Source: Erigeron canadensis
Taxonomy: Eukaryota > Streptophyta > Magnoliopsida > Asterales > Asteraceae
DNA length: 64,000 nt
Assembly: GCF_010389155.1 (NCBI RefSeq)
Contig: NC_057767.1
Coordinates: 27,561,295-27,625,294 of the forward strand
Reading direction: 5' to 3'
Below, one piece after another: positions 59,341-64,000 of this stretch (position 1 is the stretch's first letter; each line of letters opens with the position of its first letter). The notes under the pieces are model-generated. The model ran no database searches. It worked only from the letters and a program-made list of their open reading frames with translations, and was not told the DNA's origin. Both the position numbers and the translations under genes were made by a program.

Positions 59341-60769
59341 AATTGAAGTGTAAATAAAAAAACTGTTGTGAATCTGTAGAAAAAGCAAACTGCGTGTTTT
59401 TTTTTAAGTTGTGACTAAACTTGGGTAATGCGGCCAGTTACATAGATGACGTGAGTGATTCTATTATTGGTAACCTGACAAAAGTTTTTTTGTATTTTTG
59501 TATAATAGATGAGAATTGGATTTCTATTTATAGTAATCTTGATACATCGTTTCTATAAACGATAATATGACCGAAATTTGTTTCCATTCTAAAAAAGGAT
59601 CAGATATCGTTTCTATTTACACAATTATCCCTTCCGGAAAAATGAACAAATAAACAATAGTTGCGATTGGTTTTATTGTGATAAATTGGATGGACGTTTG
59701 CGCGATGCGACGACCCAGTAATGAATGTGGGGACGGTGTGGACGTGTGGTGTTGCGACGGGTGGTGATGGTGAAGCGGGTGTTGGTGGCAACACTGGAGT
59801 TCAAGGCACCTAGCGAATCACATAAGTCGGTAATTCAAAGTTTTAATAAAAATAAATGGCTAATTGTTATACACTTGCTGACATTATAACAATCACATAT
59901 GTATATCCTTCTTTTATGACAAACAAACCGAATATATCAATCACATATTCACATATAGACTGAATGTGTTCTATAATTTTACATTTAACCAAGTGTCATG
60001 AGCTTAGTTACTTATACAAATAGTTACAAGAGTCTTTTTACAAATCAATATTCCAATGTGATCTACATATATTAGCTAACACAACTAACTTAGTTGTTAA
60101 AAAAAATAATAATAAATTTAAATGAAATACAGATTTTGTAATCAAGAAGCGCACCTGCTCATATTGGGAGTCTTCCCGAGTCCCATGGCAAATGTAAGCA
60201 TGTCAAACGTCATAAAATGAAAAAATGTGGTTACGAATTACAACCAATTTTTCACTAAATATTGGATAGGAAAATGATTTATCCTCCTAAAAAATTAGCC
60301 TAAAAATCCTTCTAATAGTTTTAGATGGTGATATGTAGATACCATTAATTCTCTTTCCTAATTTCACCCTTGATTTTTTCACATGTTTTCATCTAAAAGT
60401 TAGGAGGATTTTTAAGCTATTATATTAAAAACATTAATCATTTCTCGATTGAACATCAATAAAAAAAAAAAAAAAAGAAGAGGTGTTTGGGGTTGTTAAT
60501 GGGCCAAAGTACAATAGGAAAAAATGGTAGTATTTCCATGTAAAGTGGCTTCAGGATGAAGTGGGCCTCGACTGGTTTGTTGTTTACATGCATGGTTGTT
60601 TAATTTCTATACGGACAAATAAAGCCATACACCATACAGGTAGGTTCTCTTGTTCAAAGTCCAAACTCCAAATAAATAAATAAAAAATAGCCCAAGTAAT
60701 CAAAAACTATCTTAAATATACTAAATATTCAAGTTTTTTAGAGTCTACAAAAAATACCCAGAATATGGC
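59341..60769. other. Spacer with Helitron-like GC-rich motif
   Basis: Begins with the leader of copy 5. At 59690-59800 a GC-rich patch (gtttgcgcgatgcgacgacc, then ggtggtgatggtg) matches the recurring Helitron-like end type. The minus-strand frame across it (Pro/Thr-rich) is an artefact. Nothing else recognisable. Confidence 0.4.
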
Positions 60770-61425
60770 AAGACATCAAGGAGGAGATGCGGATCACAAG
60801 CAGGCAAGACTTGCGATCCTCAAGCACCGCTTGCGATTTTGACTTTTTTTGACTTGATGGATAAAGTTTTTTGTGAGACTCCGATTTGGAATACGTAGGA
60901 AATAAAAAGGCAATTAGGACTTTTAACATAAACACTTTACCATAAACAACACCATAAATATGAATATTCAATTTGCAAATAAAAGTTATATTTTTTTAAC
61001 AATAAATATTTAATTTTTATATAAATCTATAATTTAAATAAACACTCATGAAATCTGATAGGGCAAAATCAATTGATTTGACTATTAGAAAGTGTTTTTC
61101 AGATACATACATAGGTACTGTTAACTAATTTGACAATCATATTCGATAGTGGTAAACTCAACTGATATGGCGATTAGACGGTGTTTTTAGATGCTTTTGA
61201 CCATGGACTTTGTGTTATTCATCTGTTTAGAAATCTAAAATCAAGGTCCCGATTGCTTATCTATCTCTTACATATTGTAAGTATATGAAGTCTCACAAAA
61301 AAATCTTACCATAAAATCAAAAGGAGTCAAAATCACAAGGAGCGCTTACGGATCGTAAGCGGTGCTTGAGCCTTGCTTGCGGGTCGCAAGAACTCTTTGA
61401 GCATTTGTTTGTTTTTTTTCCTGAC
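60770..61425. mobile_element. Foldback-type element with GC-rich inverted arms
   Basis: The arm at about 60785-60885 (gcggatcacaagcaggcaag, then ctcaagcaccgcttgcgatt, then gacttttttt, then tttttgtgagact) is inverted at about 61285-61400 (agtctcacaaaaaaat, then aggagtcaaaatcacaagga, then cgtaagcggtgcttgag, then gggtcgcaag). The arms also contain short palindromic Thr/Ala-codon-like units gcttgcg/cgcaagc. No coding capacity. Target duplication not found. Confidence 0.6.
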
Positions 61426-62409
61426 ATCTTCAAAAACATATCTTTAAATGATGAGAATTTTTGAAATTTACGTTATATTCGGTTGGTGAATATGTTTGAT
61501 TTACTTTTTTATCCTTTTATTATATTATATACTGGATTTTAGACCCGTTTTCAACACTGGATACGAGGCTTACAACAATATCAATGCTAAATGTTTTGAT
61601 AACAATAACTGTGAACATTATTAATGCAAAAACTTAATAAATACAAAGTGAGAAAATTGTACTCTTTTTATTGAGAGATAACATAAATTTTTAATGGAGT
61701 TCATATTGCTTTGATTTAGGACTTTGTATTCCGTTTATAAATATTGCTATAAATTTTTAATAGTTTTTGAATAGCTTAATATTTATCTTTAGGTAGAGTT
61801 GTAACTATTATTCGTAATACAAAATTGTATTATGATTATCTTTAAGGAAAGTCAAAATTAAAAATTGAATAAAATTGATAGTTATGATTGGTTAATAACC
61901 TATTAGAGCACTTATATATATGATTTTGTTGGTTTGGTTGAATGTGTATGTATTATACACGTATGGCATTATGCAGTGTAACATGACAATTTATAGCATT
62001 ATGCAGTGTAACATGACAATTTATATAAGAATTTTCATATAATTTGAAAACAATTAGGACTGGTTTTATATGCTTTGAAAATAATTAGAACTTTTTTTGG
62101 ATTAATAATCATAACTATATAGATCAATTAATATACAAAACTAATAAATAAAAAAGGAAAAAATTGTACTTTTTTTATTAAGAGATAGAACAAATCTTGA
62201 ATGAAATTCATATTTGATTAGATTTAGGATTCACTTAACCTTTTGGATTATATTGTGTTTGGGATTGGAATAGAGATTAGCCGTCCATGAGTTAATTCAT
62301 AGTTTTATATTAAATTAAGTTATGTATATTAAATTAGATATTTATAATTTATACTTATCATATCATCAAATAGATCATAGATGTGGTCGATCGATAGAGT
62401 TATATGTCG

Positions 62410-62440
<31 letters not shown>

Positions 62441-62444
62441 ATTA
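61426..62444. other. AT-rich spacer
   Basis: A 31-base string starting agcattatgcagtgtaacat is duplicated head to tail at about 61966-62022. A TA tract lies at 62410-62438. No gene. Confidence 0.45.
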
Positions 62445-62635
62445 CTAGTCCTAATACCCGTACGTTGTATGATAGATATATAAATTGTATTATATAGAAA
62501 TTCGTATATGCCACTTACATGATTTGGTGAGTATGAGATAAATTGTGGTTGAAGTAAACCGATGATCGAAGCTAAATTATAATAAACAGTTGATAAAGAT
62601 AATATATGTTTAGTTATAGTTTTGGATTTACCTTA
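62445..62635 (-). mobile_element. Helitron-like non-autonomous fragment, family copy C, interrupted by an LTR
   Basis: CTAG at 62445-62448 followed by tcctaatacccgtacgttgt, then strings gtaaaccgatgatcgaagct and tttggatttacctta shared with the copies at 40372 and (inverted) 14755. Homology stops at 62635, where an LTR begins. Confidence 0.65.
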
Positions 62636-64000
62636 TGATGTGACCAATTTATATTCATCACCCACATCATTATTGGCCATTTATTTAAGTGTTTTTAGTT
62701 GATTTTATGTGCATTTGGCGCGTTTATGGTGTTTGTTAGTGTTTTCAGGCGCTTGATAGGTTTCGTGTTCATTTGGCACATTTTCGGATAATTTATTGGC
62801 CTAGAAGTTGATTTGTATTATCGAGAGTTGTTTCAAGTAAAGAAAGATAGAAGAATTTTGCAAGTTTTCATGATGGAAAGAGAAGCCCGGATCAGTAATT
62901 TTACACTGCGACGCAATGAGGACCAATCAGACCCACTGCACCGCAGTGGTCTACAAAGAAAGGAGAATTCGATCAAAAAGTTGAGACTGCGCCGCAGTCA
63001 AGGAGTCACAGGGCCACTGCGCCGCAGTCAGCCTAGACAAAAGCGTACCCAGATCAGTTAATAAGCATTGCGCCGCAGTGGGGAGCAACATAGCTCACTG
63101 CGCCACAGTGGCTTGACGAATCTGAGGGTTTTGGACGACTTATTTGCATCAGATTTTAAGGGGTATAAATACAAACCAAAACCTAATTTTTCCAGATATC
63201 AAAAAAATCTTTCTATGAGCTTTTCTACAAGGGTTCTTCAATCTCCAAGCAAGTTTTCTTAGGCAGATTCATTGAAGATTCACAAGCACCCATCTAGATC
63301 GTATTTACTTTTATTGTCTTGCAATTTCAATTTCTCAAACGATTGGTACATCATGTTTCTTTTTCATTTTAATTATTATTTTGAATTGATCATGAGTGGC
63401 TACACGTTTTATCATCCACCTTGATGAAACTAGACGAATGATGTGATTGCAATATTTTTAATTCAAAGGGTTTATTTAATTATCGTTGTTCCGTGATCTT
63501 GATGATTTAATTCTTTTTAATAATTATTATGATATTGGTTGCATATAAATTCTTCGTTGGTGGTACCAGTTGAATGTATATGTGATTTTAAAATGGTTGT
63601 TTGTCTATGAGCAATTATCACTAGTTTATGGTATGATAGTGAATATCATTGAAAAGAGTAATTTTGTCAACGTAATTTATGACGGTTGGTGGTACCACGT
63701 TATTTTTACACAGGAGCAATTGATAGTTTGATAGTCAGTAAAACTAATTGTTGGAAGAGTTGTCTTGGCATCGGTGGTACCGGGTTGGGTAATTTAACTA
63801 GCAACTTAGGTGATTTGGTAATTTGTTCACGGTTGGTGGTACCACGTGAGCACCTTAATCTTTTCACGATTATCTTTAACCTCAAATGAATTTGGTCTTC
63901 ATTTAATGCAATCATATTTTAAGTCGAGTGAATTCAAGGTGGATGACTTTCATTTATATTGTCTGAGACTTTCTTTACTTTTATGCAATTTGTCTTTCAA
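62636..64000 (+). mobile_element. LTR of a retrotransposon, cut by the right window edge
   Basis: Starts TGATGTGACC at 62636, immediately where homology to the Helitron-like family ends. It contains a strong TATA box (ggggtataaataca, 63160-63173), six copies of a palindromic actgcgccgcagt motif (62907-63110) and four copies of a ggtggtacc motif (63559-63845). The layout resembles Ty3/gypsy LTRs of the Athila/Tat type, but no coding domain is in view, so the lineage is a guess. Open frames inside it (62813-63262) are not genes. Confidence 0.6.

Noticed and set aside
58221..59388. Copy 5 as a functional short P450
   Set aside because: The 504-bp loss removes essential structure, including the C-helix region, and the splice donor is TT instead of GT.
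59600..59794. Pro/Thr-rich minus-strand frame
   Set aside because: It is produced by the GC-rich Helitron-like motif and its GGTGGT patch. No gene support.
62813..63262. Open frames with Arg-rich repeats
   Set aside because: They arise from the repeated palindromic actgcgccgcagt motif in an LTR and lack protein-like character.

Overview
The window is nuclear DNA of a dicot plant, most likely a daisy-family (Asteraceae) species. It is AT-rich, has GT-AG introns, long repeat-filled gaps and many (ATT)n tracts. The family is inferred from two gene types I associate with it: a local array of CYP93-type P450s and a kinase fused to phloem-protein-2 (PP2) modules. I cannot name the species.

Layout. 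1-193 is one terminus of a CACTA transposon. 1212-3953 (+) is a six-exon bHLH gene of the FLOWERING BHLH / bHLH122-bHLH130 type, followed at about 5003-6187 by a broken partial copy of its 3' half. 6.2-19.9 kb is repeat-rich: a Mutator-like inverted-repeat element with a 9-bp target duplication, a Stowaway element, a truncated Ty3/gypsy element on the minus strand, SINE-like and Helitron-like pieces. The first P450 lies at 19885-21525 (+). A RABA4-type small GTPase with a 3.3-kb intron lies at 24306-28252 (+). Two further P450s follow at 32739-34355 and 35536-37132 (+). 37.1-45.9 kb is again mobile DNA. A six-exon gene at 45937-52210 (+) encodes a non-RD protein kinase fused to two tandem PP2 modules; downstream is a wrecked related kinase on the minus strand, split by a transposon. 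Two P450 copies on the minus strand follow: an intact one at 55034-56652 and a pseudogene at 58221-59340. The window ends in Helitron-like DNA interrupted by an LTR that runs off the right edge.

How it fits together. Five P450 copies share one intron position and form a dispersed array of two types. Copies 2 and 3 have an ordinary oxygen-activation I-helix motif (AGIDTT, AGTDTS). The copies at 19.9, 55.0 and 58.2 kb form a second type in which the conserved acid is replaced (AGTHSS, GGTHSS, GATQSP). Their 3' flanks show that an ancestral tail-to-tail pair was duplicated and then lost opposite partners at different places. The P450 family suggests flavonoid/isoflavonoid or triterpenoid-type specialised metabolism, but substrates cannot be read from the sequence. 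The candidates most worth pursuing as undescribed biology are the I-helix variant P450 type and the kinase-PP2-PP2 fusion.
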